DNA of 64,000 bases from Sorex araneus (GCF_027595985.1 NC_073311.1:28857892-28921891), one strand, 5' to 3'. Shown: positions 11,470 through 22,776, counted from the stretch's first letter. Translations and numbers: made by a program. Notes: generated by a model not told the origin, from the letters alone.

Positions 11470-13262
11470 GAACTTTGTGACCTTGAGCTCTATATTCAAC
11501 GAGACCTGGAAATAAGATCCTCTGTCTGCCCCTCCAATCTCCGGCATCTGAGGGAGGGGTCCAACCCAGACGCCCCACCCTACTCAATATAAATACCTCA
11601 CTGGCCAACCCCCACTACATCCACTACCCAGCCACCGACATGCTACAGGTTACTCTCTGGAAACACCATAAAACACTTAATACCTATTATTCCCACACCA
11701 TATTTGATAAGGTTCAAAATTTGTGTGAACCATGGTAACACCTCTAAGGGCGATTGGAGGCCGCCTGAAAAGCCTCCTTCCCTTTCGGAGAGCCCGGCAA
11801 GCTACCGGGAGTATCTCGCCCGCACAGCAGGGCCTAGCAAGCTACCTGTCGCGTATTCAATATGCCAACAACAGTAACAACAATTGGCCTCATTCACCTG
11901 TCACCGAAAGAGCACCCAATATGGCAGTGTTAAGAAAGATGAGCAAAGAGAGGCTGAAAAAATTTCGGGGATGAACTAGACTGTCAAAACAAAGAAAGAC
12001 TAAAACGGTTGTCTGTACTTTCAATGCACGGACACTGGCATCAGAAGCATCCATCAAGGACCTGATGGTGGAAGTGCAGAAGATCAAGTACGACATCATT
12101 GAGCTGACCAAAATGAGGAGACATCAATTACATCATGCCATTTTCGACACTGGAGAAGAATTGTTCCTCGGAACATGCGACAATAGAGGCGTTGGTGGCA
12201 TCGGTGTCCTTGTCAACATGAACTTGACCATGAGCTTTGATTCATTCGAATGCCTAACAACCCGAAGTGGATGGTTACGCTTGAATAGATGTGGCTCACT
12301 GCCTGCAGTTTCTATCTTCATTTGTGTATGCCCCAACTTCCAACTATGATGAAGAACAAATTGAGAGGTTCTACATGGAACTGGAGTAGCTCTATAAATA
12401 AGACCACACCTTCTATAAGATCATTGTTGGTGATTTTAATGCCAAGATAGGTCCAAGAAGGTTGCCCAAGGAACTCCATATTGGGACACATGGCCTAGAA
12501 TGGAACAATCAGGGTGAGAGACTGTCTGAATTCATCATGTCGACCAAGACCATCCATGGTAACTCACAGTAGCAGAAGGCTGAATCTAAACGCTGGACAT
12601 GGGAGTCTCCCGGTGGACAGTTCTACAATGAAATTGACCATATGTTACTCATCGAAGGTTTTGCCTACCGATGTCACTGTTGTCCCAAAATTCCAAACGG
12701 GATGAGACCACCGTCTCTTTTGTGCGAAATTCTACTTCCAAGAGTGGGGAGAAAAGTCTGCAAAATTTAAGTCTAAGAAGGCAACTCCCAGAATGACCAC
12801 CAACTGGGAGTTCTTTGGCACTATTGCAGCAATGTGGGAAGATGCCATCCTTAACAACATCGACAAGGAATACGATCGACTGGTTCAACACCTCCATGTC
12901 TGTGCGAAGAATGCCAAGAGTAAGAAAGCCACAAACAGACGCCTGTCTTCGGAAACTCTCGAGCTCATTTGTCAACGTGGTTTGGCGCGAGTCTCAGGCA
13001 ACCACAAGCTAATGAGCTCACAAAGCTGTTCAGAGATGCGAATAAGGAAGACCTCAAAGAGAGAAGAGCAGCAGTGTCGGCCAGTGCAGCAGAAGCCGGG
13101 AAAAATATTCACAACGCTTGCCTGTCCTTCGCCAACTACTAGACCAAGATGACTGCCCTCCAACATCTCGATGGATCTATCACATCCTCCAGAAAGGCAA
13201 TAGAGAAAATTATTCATGATTTCTACTCAGATCTCTTTGACAGCCCTGTCCACCTGCCCACA
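11470..13262 (+). pseudogene. RTE-type LINE, 5' region and endonuclease (plus strand)
   Basis: Plus-strand 5' part of the RTE. 11765-11880 resembles the SINE body (CGGAGAGCCCGGCAAGCTAC … ATTCAATATGCC) without tRNA head or tail. From about 11995 an AP-endonuclease-like domain reads TKTVVCTFNARTLASEASI, then KYDIIELTKMRRHQL, GEELFLGTCDNRGVGGIGVL and, after frame breaks, KIIVGDFNAKIG (~12420-12450). The position normally held by the catalytic Glu of the '(E)xRR' motif is Lys (ELTKMRR). The linker to the RT follows (~12790-13230: NWEFFGTIAAMWEDAILNNI), ending near YSDLFDSPVHLPT. Several stops and shifts make it non-functional. Assignment is by family memory and agreement with the RT pieces elsewhere in the window. 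Confidence 0.85.
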
Positions 13263-13317
13263 AAAAGCCATGGGTATGTGAATACATGAATGGCTTAGGA
13301 AAATTAGTGCATTATTT

Positions 13318-13466
13318 TTGTTCGTATCTGTTTGTTTGCTAGGAGGACCACACCCAGCAGTGCTCAGGACTTACCTTTAGCTCTGCATTCCAGACAGGGT
13401 GCCAGAGATTAAACCATGGTTTGCCATGTGAAAAGTAGTGCCCTACCTGTTGGATTATCACTCAGG
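13318..13466 (-). mobile_element. A-tailed SINE, old copy
   Basis: Antisense features: CACACCCAGCAGTGCTCAGG near the 3' end, GGTGCCAGAGATTAAACC (B-box region) and CCTACCTGTTGGATTATCAC (head). Diverged. Confidence 0.75.
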
Positions 13467-13492
13467 TTTGTTTTGCTCTCCCATAAAGCTTA

Positions 13493-13675
13493 AAAGAGAA
13501 AGATAGCGTGAGATATGCTATAGGGGATGAGGCACTTGCATTCATATCACTGGCCATGATTCCAATCCAAAAACCACATAGACTCCCACAAGGTCTTCGA
13601 GGAGTGGTCCTTGAGCAAAGACTGGGGAAGAAGCTCTGAGCACAGCTGAGTGTGATGCTAAAACAAAAACAAATA
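13493..13675 (+). mobile_element. A-tailed SINE, old copy
   Basis: Plus strand: head-like AAAGATAGCGTGAGATA…GGCACTTGCATTC, 3' part GAGCACAGCTGAGTGTG and an A-rich tail (AAAACAAAAACAAA) at 13660-13675. Confidence 0.65.
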
Positions 13676-13889
13676 TATATGTACATATATAGTAAGTAAA
13701 TAAAAAAAAGAAAGAAGTAAAGTAACCCAAGTATATTTTGGATATGGAGCTTAGAATAATTACCAAATGCTATATTATTTATAGAAAATATTGAACTATT
13801 TACAATTTTGCATACATTTTGATTATATAGATTTGAAAGTAAAATTTATAAAGGCTTATGATTTATCAGTGCTGATATAGTTAAATTTC

Positions 13890-14022
13890 ATTATATATAA
13901 TATACAACATATAAATAATTATATATTATATAGCTATATATAGTTATATATTCTATATAATTATATATTACTATATATAAGTATATATGTATATATATAT
14001 GTATATACATATATATATATAA
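13890..14022. repeat. AT-rich (TA)n-type tract
   Basis: Imperfect TATA/TATATG repeats immediately before the SINE at 14023. (TA) sequence resumes at 14264, so the SINE sits inside the tract. Confidence 0.9.
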
Positions 14023-14264
14023 GGACTGGAGCGATAGCACAGGGGGTAGGGCATTTGCCTTGCACGCGGCTGACTCAGGTTCGATTGCTCCGTCCCTCTC
14101 GGGAAGCCTGGCAAACTACCAAGAGTATCCTGCCCGCACAGCAGAGCCTGGCAAGCTACCCCTGGCATGTTCGATATGCCAAAAACATTAACAACTCTCA
14201 AATGGAGATGTTACTGGTGCCCTCTTGAGCAAATTGATGAGCAGCGGGATAACAGTGATAGTGA
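14023..14264 (+). mobile_element. RTE-tailed SINE
   Basis: Full plus-strand copy: head GGACTGGAGCGATAGCAC, B-box GGTTCGATTGC, body with GGCAAGCTACC twice and TTCGATATGCCAAAAACA, tail segment GGAGATGTTACTGGTGCC, ending GTGATAGTGATA. Both sides are (TA)n, so a TSD of ATATATATATA type is likely but cannot be placed exactly. Confidence 0.93.
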
Positions 14265-14265
14265 T

Positions 14266-15566
14266 ATATATATATATATAAAATTTAATTTTATTAATGA
14301 GAATATTCCTGAATCATATATTTTATATCCATTTTTTTTCTTGCATAGTTTATAGTTGCCTGAGCACTGCTGGAAGGTTTCTGTGAATAGTACCTGGTAT
14401 GGCCCCACTTATTACAAAAATTATCAGTGTTGATATTTTTATTAATATTGTATTCACAATGTATGTAAAGTTTCAAATCAAGTTACTGCAATTTTATAGC
14501 TGTATCATCATAAGTAAATATATAATCCCTTGGAGTCTCAGAGTTGTTGTATTTTAAAGGAGAACATCAGTAGTATATCCACAAGTTATTCTCAATTATA
14601 TAGCTCATTTTGAGGATTAAAAAATTAATATATGTGATACAATAAAAATTATGCATAATTCATGCACATATTTTATACATAAACCAAATACAACAAACAG
14701 AAATATATGCACATTTTATCTTCTGCGACTGCTACTCTGGTGAGTGTATAAAATCAGGTAATAGATTATAAATCTAATAAGTTTTAAATTTAAACTATTC
14801 TTCACACCTACTTTAATTATTGGAATAGTCATGAATTTAAAATGTCTAAGTCAAGAACTTCTTGATAGAAGCTGCAGAAATTTTATGTATTTAGCTTTGC
14901 TTTTATGATTATTAAACATTTTAATTTCTTTGCATTCACATCTCATTGATGTTATTATTTTGCCATAATTTAGAAAACATTCAGTTTACATAACTATTAT
15001 GATCCATGAAAGATTTTAAATAATCATAAAGTGAGCATGTGACAGATTATCTTTTGCTGATTTTTACCCAAAATTCAAAACAGTGATGTGATGTGTAAAA
15101 TTACAGCTATAAAATATCTGCTTTGTGACAAAATTTTTAACATGTAGTATATTGTATACAAAGTATGTGACATAAGATATAAATTATTTTAAGCATATAT
15201 GTGTGTAATTTTAATTTTACATCTTGCCTGCTAATTATTTCAAACAAATGGGAAATTAAAACTATTTTTGATAAACAACTTATCAAACTTGTAAAATAGA
15301 AAACAATTTTAAAAGTTCAGAATAAAAATTCTAAATGGGAAGAAGAAAACTTTCATATTACTATCCATAAATTAGGGATGAAATATCAGCATTCTATTTT
15401 ACAGCTGGCAGTAAAACATCAAGCAGAATTATTCTTGCATACGTTGCTGTTATTTATTTCCACATCATTAATTTTTGTATTTAAATTTTCAGTGCTTGAT
15501 ACAACAGGAAACTGATTTAAATTTCTCTTATTATGCATTTCCAATTTTAAAAACCATTCATTAGTA
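14266..15566. other. AT-rich stretch, nothing recognised
   Basis: Very AT-rich, with no coding frame, SINE or LINE motif identified by eye. Confidence 0.45.
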
Positions 15567-15567
15567 T

Positions 15568-15724
15568 TTTTGAGGCCAAGCTTGGTCATGGCAGGGTTTA
15601 CTCTTGATCCCGCACTCAGGGATCACTCCAGATTGATTCAGGTGCATTTGGGGTGCCAGGATTATATCCGGGTTGGTCAAGCTCAAATTAAGTGCCCTGG
15701 CAGCTGTTGTGTCTCTCTGATCTT
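15568..15724 (-). mobile_element. A-tailed SINE, old copy
   Basis: Antisense SINE with GGGTTTACTCTTGATCCCGC, GGTGCCAGGATTATATCC (B-box side) and a head remnant GTGTCTCTCTGATC at the right. Confidence 0.7.
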
Positions 15725-15770
15725 AAGATTGATTTTTAATCATGTCTTGACTGAGATTCTTTGAAATTTG

Positions 15771-15907
15771 AGGGCAGGGCATACCCGGTGATGCTCATGG
15801 GGTCTGCAGTCAGGAGTTACTGCTGGCAGTGTTTAGGGGACCACATGAGATGCTAGTGATAGAATCCTGTTGACTTTGTGGAAGGCAAACAATATTGCTT
15901 CAGGCCT
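15771..15907 (-). mobile_element. A-tailed SINE, old copy
   Basis: Antisense copy with CATACCCGGTGATGCTCA, GTCAGGAGTTACTGCTGG and ACCACATGAGATGCTAG. The head end (near 15900) is where the next, younger SINE inserted. Confidence 0.75.
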
Positions 15908-15921
15908 CTCAATTTAAATTC

Positions 15922-16086
15922 CATTGTTTTTTGTCACAGCTAGTGTTTCACAGGGGTTACTCCTTGATCTGCACTCAGGAATTACCCCCGACAGTGCTCA
16001 AGGGACCATATGGAATGCTGGGAATCGAACCTGGGTCTGCCGCATATAAGACAAATGCCATACCCACTGTGCTATCACTCCAGCCC
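15922..16086 (-). mobile_element. A-tailed SINE
   Basis: Antisense copy with CAGGGGTTACTCCTTGATC, GGGAATCGAACCTGGG (B-box) and CACTGTGCTATCACTCCAGC (head). A 14-bp TSD (CTCAATTTAAATTC) lies at 15908-15921 and 16087-16100. Confidence 0.93.
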
Positions 16087-16350
16087 CTCAATTTAAATTC
16101 TTATCTATGGATATGGTAGTTTCTCTTTGAAATCTGTATTTTTCAGTACAACATTTTGGTTTACAGTGCTGTTTTATCAAACAAGATAACTGTTAGAACA
16201 GTATCACACATTTTTGGAATTTGCATAATTCAATATTAATGTACCTAAAGAAAAAAAATAAAATTAAAGTGATGTATTTGAGATATTATGTAAGTACAAT
16301 GCATGTAGTTTAATTTTCCAAAATTTACTTTCTTACATTAGCAATAATTA

Positions 16351-16720
16351 TATAAGTGGATCAACATGGAAAGTATCATGCTGAGTGAAATGAGTCAGAA
16401 AGAAAGAGACAGACATAGAAAGATCGCACTCATATGTGGAATATAAAGTAGCTGAGAGATACAAGCTCACAATGTTGCGATTTCTGGCAGATATTTCTCT
16501 GGACTTAGTTAGTAAAATACTGAAATACAGAAATCCAAAAGTGTGTGGCTGCTAGTGCGGCCTCCTGACCTCATATCACTTCATTCTCAGCAATGGAAAA
16601 CAAATTACCAAATGCTTTCTTTTCAGCAGGTCGACTTTATGGGGGAGGAACTCCAAATCAATGATAGTGAATTTTTTGTTGAAATATTGAATGTAATCAA
16701 AGTAAAGTAAAAAAAAAAAA
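16351..16720 (+). mobile_element. LINE-1, very short copy with a distinct 3' UTR
   Basis: Starts within the ORF2 C-terminus (AAGTGGATCAACATGGAAAG; AGACAGACATAGAAAGATCG). It then continues into a 3' UTR unlike that of the other L1s here (TTTCTGGCAGATATTTC, GTCGACTTTATGGGGGAGG) and a 13-A tail at 16708-16720. A perfect 16-bp TSD (ACATTAGCAATAATTA) lies at 16335-16350 and 16721-16736, so both ends are exact. Confidence 0.95.
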
Positions 16721-17326
16721 ACATTAGCAATAATTACAAAGAAGGCCCTTATTATCAATGTGCTTTTCTATTGTAGTTATAAGGTTTTAAAATTTTGTAC
16801 ATACAAACTTTTTACTGTATTTTTCTTTTTCTCTAAATGTGGAGGTAATCACTTTCACATCATAAGTGATATGATCACCTTAATTTTATGTGGTCTCGCA
16901 TTGTTTATAACAATTCTTTTTCTGTATGCAAAAAATTCTGGTTAAATTATATGAAATTAAAATGAAATAAATATGTCATCAGAAGCTACAAAGTGTAGCT
17001 CTACAGACTTTAAATACATTTCAATAAACTGATATACTTTGCTATTAGCCAGAACTTTTAGTTTTCTTTGATAAACAAATTTCATTTATATATGAAATTA
17101 AAGAAAAAAGATGAATTAACAACAATAGTTTCTAACATTCATAAAGAGGTTATATATAGAAGGGAGGTAATTCATTGATTCTATCCAAGCCTTTCCCACC
17201 ATTTCCCGTATCACTCTGTGTAGAAAAAAAATCTTTGTTTCCCCTTTACCTCTTCTGAAAACAATATAGAAATAACAAATAAAACCTATTGTAAAAATCA
17301 CTATATTTAAATGTATGTATGGCTCA

Positions 17327-17508
17327 TTTTTTTTTTTTTGTGAGTCTAGGACCATAACACATAGTATTTTGGTCTTAATTGGCCTTAACCCAATTCTGCT
17401 AGGGGACCTTATGAAGTGTTAGGGATTCAAACAAGGCTTATCCTGATTTCGTGGTCTATCTTGATGAAGGCAACTGCTTAAACCTTGTACTATCGTCTCA
17501 ATAAGCTT
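17327..17508 (-). mobile_element. A-tailed SINE, old copy
   Basis: A T-run at 17328-17339 (A-tail on minus) is followed by diverged antisense SINE (GGGGACCTTATGAAGTG; GTTAGGGATTCAAAC; TGTACTATCGTCTC). Confidence 0.65.
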
Positions 17509-18149
17509 GGGTTATTTTGATGAATTAAACTTAAGGTGCTTTATGATTTTTTTCATTTCATATCACATATAACTGCTACTAAAAGGCATTATTTAACTTT
17601 CCACATGATCCCCTATTTATAAAAAGTATGGAATAGTACATTATGATATGTTCATAAAATAATACATACTATAATTTTAGTTTTTGCAGGCAAACAGGTT
17701 AAAATAATAGGGTTTTGCGATTACGACAGTGTGACAGAATACTACAGAAATGCATTGGACATTTCTATATATGTGGCTGAACAATGAAGAAATCAATAGA
17801 ATGCGTCCTACAGATTCTTCGGAAACATGGTATCATAATAATAGTTAGGAAGATTGTTTCACTTATAGAATGCTCAAATCAATGTATTTTATGAAACACT
17901 AAAATGCTTTACATGTGTACAGTATAAACACAGTTCATGAGGCTCTATTCCAGGATGAACATCTGTTTCCCTGACCCAGCAATCTGCTATTATTTATGTC
18001 TGGGCATATTTGCTGCCATCTGAATTGTTTTATTTTTGTTTATATAATTTTGTTATTAAAATGCACTTTAATATACGATAAAACACATTTTCTTAAGGAA
18101 ATATGCTTAACTTTCTATATAGGTGGGGGCATATTTAACTTTTTCATTT

Positions 18150-18440
18150 TTATTCTGGTGGGAGATGGGTCTCTAAATGATACTGAGAGAGCCCAGAGGC
18201 CACTCCAGGTATCATTCAGTCCAGTGGGACAGCTATTTAATGCTAGGGCCCGGCCATGTGCTGCTGTCCAGGCTTTGTGACACTTGGATCCCCCAGGTAC
18301 TCTGGAAACTCAGGGCCACACAGAGAAATTGAGGTGGTATTGGGGTGAAAAGCATCTGGTGCTTCAGGGCTGTATCCACTGGTGCTCAGGAGATCATCTG
18401 GTGCCAGGAATCAAACACAGGCTGAATATGCCCTAGAATA
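18150..18440 (-). repeat. Unclassified old interspersed repeat with SINE-like end
   Basis: A more GC-rich block in AT-rich DNA. Its right end (GGTGCTCAGGAGATCATC; GGTGCCAGGAATCAAACAC) looks like an antisense tRNA-SINE B-box region. The rest (GGCCACTCCAGGTATC; CTCAGGGCCACACAGAG) is not from the SINE families in this window. Family unknown. Confidence 0.45.
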
Positions 18441-18477
18441 TTCTTTTCTTTGAATACTAAACTGACTTTAAGGGACT

Positions 18478-18660
18478 TAAGAGAAATGACAGTCGGTAGG
18501 GCACTTGTCTTGGCACATGGCTGACCCAGGTCCTTTTGGGGCCACCCTATACTGTAGCCTGAGCCGAATAGCCATGATCCCTGAAATCAGAGCCAGGAGT
18601 AAGTTCTCAGTACTGCCCGTGCCAATGTGCCCCACCCCTGGCTCCACTGAGAGTGGGAGG
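18478..18660 (+). mobile_element. A-tailed SINE, old copy
   Basis: Head GACAGTCGGTAGGGCACTTG, body ATGATCCCTGAAATCAGAG and AGAGCCAGGAGTAAG. The B-box is degraded and the A-tail replaced by C-rich sequence. Confidence 0.75.
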
Positions 18661-19599
18661 GAGAACGGACTAAACTATATTTTTAGAATATTTTTAGAAT
18701 TCAAAAAAGCCCATGACCTTTTTGGTATTTTGTTATATTTTCTTGACTCATATCAAGACAAAAAAATTAGCGGGATTTAGAGGTAAGAAAAGGAGAGTAA
18801 TGATACAATCTTTTAAAAAATCTGTTTCAATTGGTATTGTAAAATAAACAAAAAAGAGCAAGAGGTTTTCCAATGTATTTTTCTCTTTCATGTTGCCTTT
18901 TTAGTTTGTTTCTACTTTACTTTTTTATGGGGACTTTGGAATAGTGCTTTCTGCAAAGCAGAAACAATCTCTCATAGCCTGACTGGCACATCTCTAGGGG
19001 GTTACTGTTCTTGGAATATTGCCTGGAGATTATTAAACTAACAAATAAAGCATTTTCAGATATCCCATAAATTTCTGGCCCAAACCCAGGAGCCGTGCAG
19101 TGTTCCGGCCAAGCTGATTCTAAAAGACAAGTGTGAGAATTGCTCCAAGCAGAAAGAAATGGCCCTGTGGAATCCATTCATTTTGTTTTATTTTTCACCT
19201 ATTCATTAGTACCATGAAAAGTGCTGCTTTCAACACAAATACATCTGTTTATACCAGTGCTTGACCTAAAGACCTTGATGAAGGAGTTTTTCTCTCTTAT
19301 TTTTCAACACAAATCTTACCATTATTTTAAACACAAGGGCAAATCTTGGCATAGTACATATAAAATGTTTTAAACTTCAAATTCTCCCATTCAAATTGCC
19401 AGCATTTCCATGGTATCTATTTTTGTTTTCTTTGAAATTTTTTGTTTTGTGACCTTCTGCTTTCTGCTGCACCATCTTAGGTGAGGTTTGTCTCTGGCTG
19501 ATATCACTGGGTCTAAACTGAAAGAGAGAACAGAGCACCTCCTTGCTCAGGTGGGTCCCAGCAGCCTCCACATACAACTGGTGGCATTTTAATGACTCA
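18661..19599. other. No recognised feature
   Basis: Moderately complex sequence with short frames on both strands (e.g. 86 codons at 18917-19177 minus, 66 codons at 19377-19577 minus) that I cannot match to any protein. 19400-19600 could be an upstream part of the L1 ORF1 relic that follows. Confidence 0.35.
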
Positions 19600-21060
19600 A
19601 ACCACAGTTCCTGAAAATATATCTATGCAACAAATTACATGATGCTCATAGTTCTTCTCCTTGTCGTTCTGTGAGGATGGGCAGACAGGACAGAGAGCAG
19701 CTTTAGCTGAATATTTCAGCATCTTCCAGGAGATTTAACTACAAAGACTTTCTCCCAGCACAGCAAGATAACAGAAAACACATAGAAGCCCACCAAGCTC
19801 AATGATTGAGACAGCGTCAATGAAGATATAAGCAACACCAGTGTGTCTTCAGACGGTGTCTTTAGTGACACTATAAGAAGACGATCAATGAAACAGAGGT
19901 AGTCAGCTCAGTAAAAGAAGAAGTGAGAGTCCAAATGAAAAAAAAAACAAAAACAAAAACAAAAAAACAAAAACAATAAAAAAAATCACTAAAGCCAGAA
20001 AAGACAGAAATTAAGAATGTAGTGAGTGATTAAAAAAAAAAAAAACAAAAGTAAATAAATTTCTGAACAGCAGAAGCTGAGCAAAAGATTGAAGAGTTCC
20101 AAGATGAGAAGAAGGAAAACTGCTAGGGAACAGCAGAAGGTGGAAATTAGTCAAAGGAACATTGAACAGCACAGCAGAAAATTATAGGATAAGTTCAAGA
20201 ATCCCTGAAGACAAGTGGCAAATCTGATGAAGGAAGAGTTAGTTAAAGCAATCATTGATAAGAATTTCCCAGAGTTGAGGATTGCAGTCACACAGATCCA
20301 AGAGGCATGAATTGAAATATCAGTGAAAATACACTTAATTAGGAAAACTCCAAGACACATTATACTCAAAAGGAAAAAATCAAAGGCAAAGATAGGCACA
20401 GCATATTTTATGCAGCAAGATCTAAAAAGTCATTAACATACAAAAGAAAGTCCATAAGATGTACAGAAGATCTATCAAATGAGGATTTATGTGCCAGAAG
20501 GATATAGAAAGATATTATAAAAAAAATTCAATGAAGTGAACACCTCACCAAGAATACTATATCCCCCTAGATTTTTATTCATATTTGAAGGAACTTTACA
20601 GAGATTCATGAACAGGCAATAGTTTAGGAAATTCATAGCCTTAATACCAATTTTGCAAGAAATGTTGAAAGAGCTCCATTAAAAAAAACATGAGATTATT
20701 TTCATTATGTGGCATTGAGTACGGCACTCATTAACAGTCCATATGTTCACCCTCTTCTAGATTAAGAAAGGTTAAAATCACATAGAAATTAACAATCAAA
20801 AAATGAGTTTTATCGATTTATTTTCTGTTAATTCTATTTGCTAGTCCTTTAAATTTTATTGAACCAAATGATATCAAATGTATTTATTATATGTCAGCTA
20901 AAGGGACAGGCTGGGGGGTGGGAGGGAACCTAGGAATATTGATGGAGGTAAGGGACATTGGTAGCAGGACTTGTGTTCAAACATTATATAGCTGGAATCA
21001 CTCTATTATGAACAACTTTGTAAATCACAAGGTTTCAATAGACATTTTTGGAAAAACAAA
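19600..21060 (+). pseudogene. L1 ORF1-only relic (HAL1-like half-LINE)
   Basis: Plus-strand remnant of L1 ORF1, the RNA-binding coiled-coil chaperone of the L1 particle. Broken frames read IIDKNFPELRIAVTQIQEA (~20250-20310), RKTPRHIILKRKKSK (~20340-20385) and, near the C-terminus, SPRILYPPRFLFIFEG (~20548-20595) then ALIPILQEMLKEL (to ~20685). No ORF2 follows. After ~200 bases an L1-type 3' UTR appears (GGTGGGAGGGAACCTAGG at ~20917; AACAACTTTGTAAATCACA at ~21010). ORF1 joined directly to a 3' UTR is the layout of HAL1 elements. A secondary ORF2 deletion is the alternative. A-rich islands at 19938-19980 and 20032-20046 are internal. Confidence 0.75.
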
Positions 21061-21063
21061 ACA

Positions 21064-21241
21064 ACTTTTGTTGTCTTTTGGGGCCACATCCATTGCTGCT
21101 CAGGGCTTAATCCTGTCTTTGTGCTTAGAGATTCCCTTCTGGCAGGTCTTGGAGGACCTTATATAGTGCTGGTGATTAAATTCAGGTTGCTGTATGCAAA
21201 ATAATGCGACCCACTTTCTGTATTATCACTCTGGTCCCCAT
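21064..21241 (-). mobile_element. A-tailed SINE, old copy
   Basis: Antisense copy with GGGGCCACATCCATTGCTGC, GGCAGGTCTTGGAGGACC and a head remnant TGTATTATCACTCTGGTCCC. It sits directly after the HAL1-like 3' end. Confidence 0.75.
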
Positions 21242-21889
21242 TTATTGTACTATTGCATATTTTAATGATGGTAAGAAAATAGATAGTGTTAAGAGTTTCA
21301 TACCCATTATTAAGTGAGAATTTGGATTTTTTATTATCAGTTTTCCTACTTCATTTTTTTCTCCCCCAGGAAACTTCACTTTTGCTTCAAGTAGAAGAGT
21401 AAAAAATAGAAACTTCTAAGTTGATCTACTTTGTAAATCTACCTTTTTAACATCAATGATTTTTGTCAAGAATTTCTCAAAACTTCTAGTAAATAAAGTG
21501 ACTCTTATTTTCTATAGCACCTGAGTAATGTTTCATGTTATCACTTGTAGCATTAAGTTACGCATCTTTATATTAAATACTTTAAAATTACCTAAATCAT
21601 TCTATTTTTCATTAATTCAGGCTGATAAAAAGTTAAGAAAATGAGACAAAGATAAGTATTAACACTCAAATGAGAAATATTAATTATTTGACCTTTATTT
21701 CCTATTACTTAATTTAAGAAGTAATCTTTAGAATTTCCCAATAGCTCTCTGAGGAAATGTGCATTGTCACCTCATTTTATTTATGAGAAACTGAATCAAA
21801 GAACAGTTTTATAACCTGCCCAAAGCCATATACTAAGTGAATTATTAAGCTAGAATGCAGAAGCACACAATTTAATTTTTAAAATAAAT

Positions 21890-22085
21890 TGTCTTAGAGA
21901 GAGAAACAGAAAGACAGAAGAAAAGTGGGCTGAAGAGGGAAGGTTTAGAGGAGCAGGTGGGAAGAAATTGGGGACATGAGAGGCAGAAAATGTGCCCTAG
22001 CTGGAATATTGTATGACTGAAACTCAAAGAGAAACAACTTTGTAACTGTATATCTCAAGGTGATTCAATTTTTTTTTAAAATTAA
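21890..22085 (+). mobile_element. LINE-1 3' UTR end, old
   Basis: Purine-rich 3' UTR (GAGGGAAGGTTTAGAGG), then GGAATATTGTATGACTGAAA, AACTTTGTAACTGTATATC and GGTGATTCAA, ending in T/A-rich sequence. It matches the order of blocks in the L1 ends at 50.1 and 62.4 kb. No coding part remains. Confidence 0.6.
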
Positions 22086-22086
22086 A

Positions 22087-22776
22087 ACATAATAATTTCT
22101 CTCTATCAAATGTTATAAGAAAATTATAGTTAACACTAGAAGTATGCTTATTCAATCAGCAGTATAATCAAAAATTAAAGCTTTATTAATATTGTTGATT
22201 ATGATAAAATGTATAGAAAACACATATTTTATGTTACCCATACATTGCATATTATGTACTTTGTCTTATGCTATGTTCCATCTCACATACTTTTTCATTT
22301 ATGCACGGAAGTGCAGTGACATATGTAAGTACAAAAGTAGTTCAAATATAAATATATCCATACACCTTTGTGTATATGTACATATGTTAAAAGAGAAAAA
22401 CACACTATTTAATATATTCTTTTATATAACACAAAGTCTTCATCTAAAGAACATCTTAGAAAGACAAGTACATTAAGAAAAAATGTACTAAAAGTTGTTC
22501 ACTTTACATATGAATAAAACAAAAACCACACTAAGCTCACTAAGAACGACTTAAATGAGGGGAATGGTATATGTTGATATTGGCCAAAAGGAATTAATCA
22601 TTTAAATATATCAAATTTCCCTAGAAGTATAGCTTACTGCATTATTTACCAATGCAACACTCAGAAAACATTATTTTAATAATATAAATTCAAATAAGCA
22701 TATAAAAAACTTCATTATCATATGTCACCAGGGAAATGAAAGCTACAAAAAAATGAGATGTATAAACTCATTATCG
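22087..22776. other. AT-rich stretch, nothing recognised
   Basis: No repeat family or coding frame recognised. A 94-codon frame (22192-22476 plus) has low-complexity, AT-driven composition. Confidence 0.45.

Noticed and set aside
11550-11730. TATAAATA at ~11590 as a promoter
   Set aside because: It may lie in the RTE 5' region, but one TATA-like string in AT-rich DNA with no start-site evidence is not enough to annotate.
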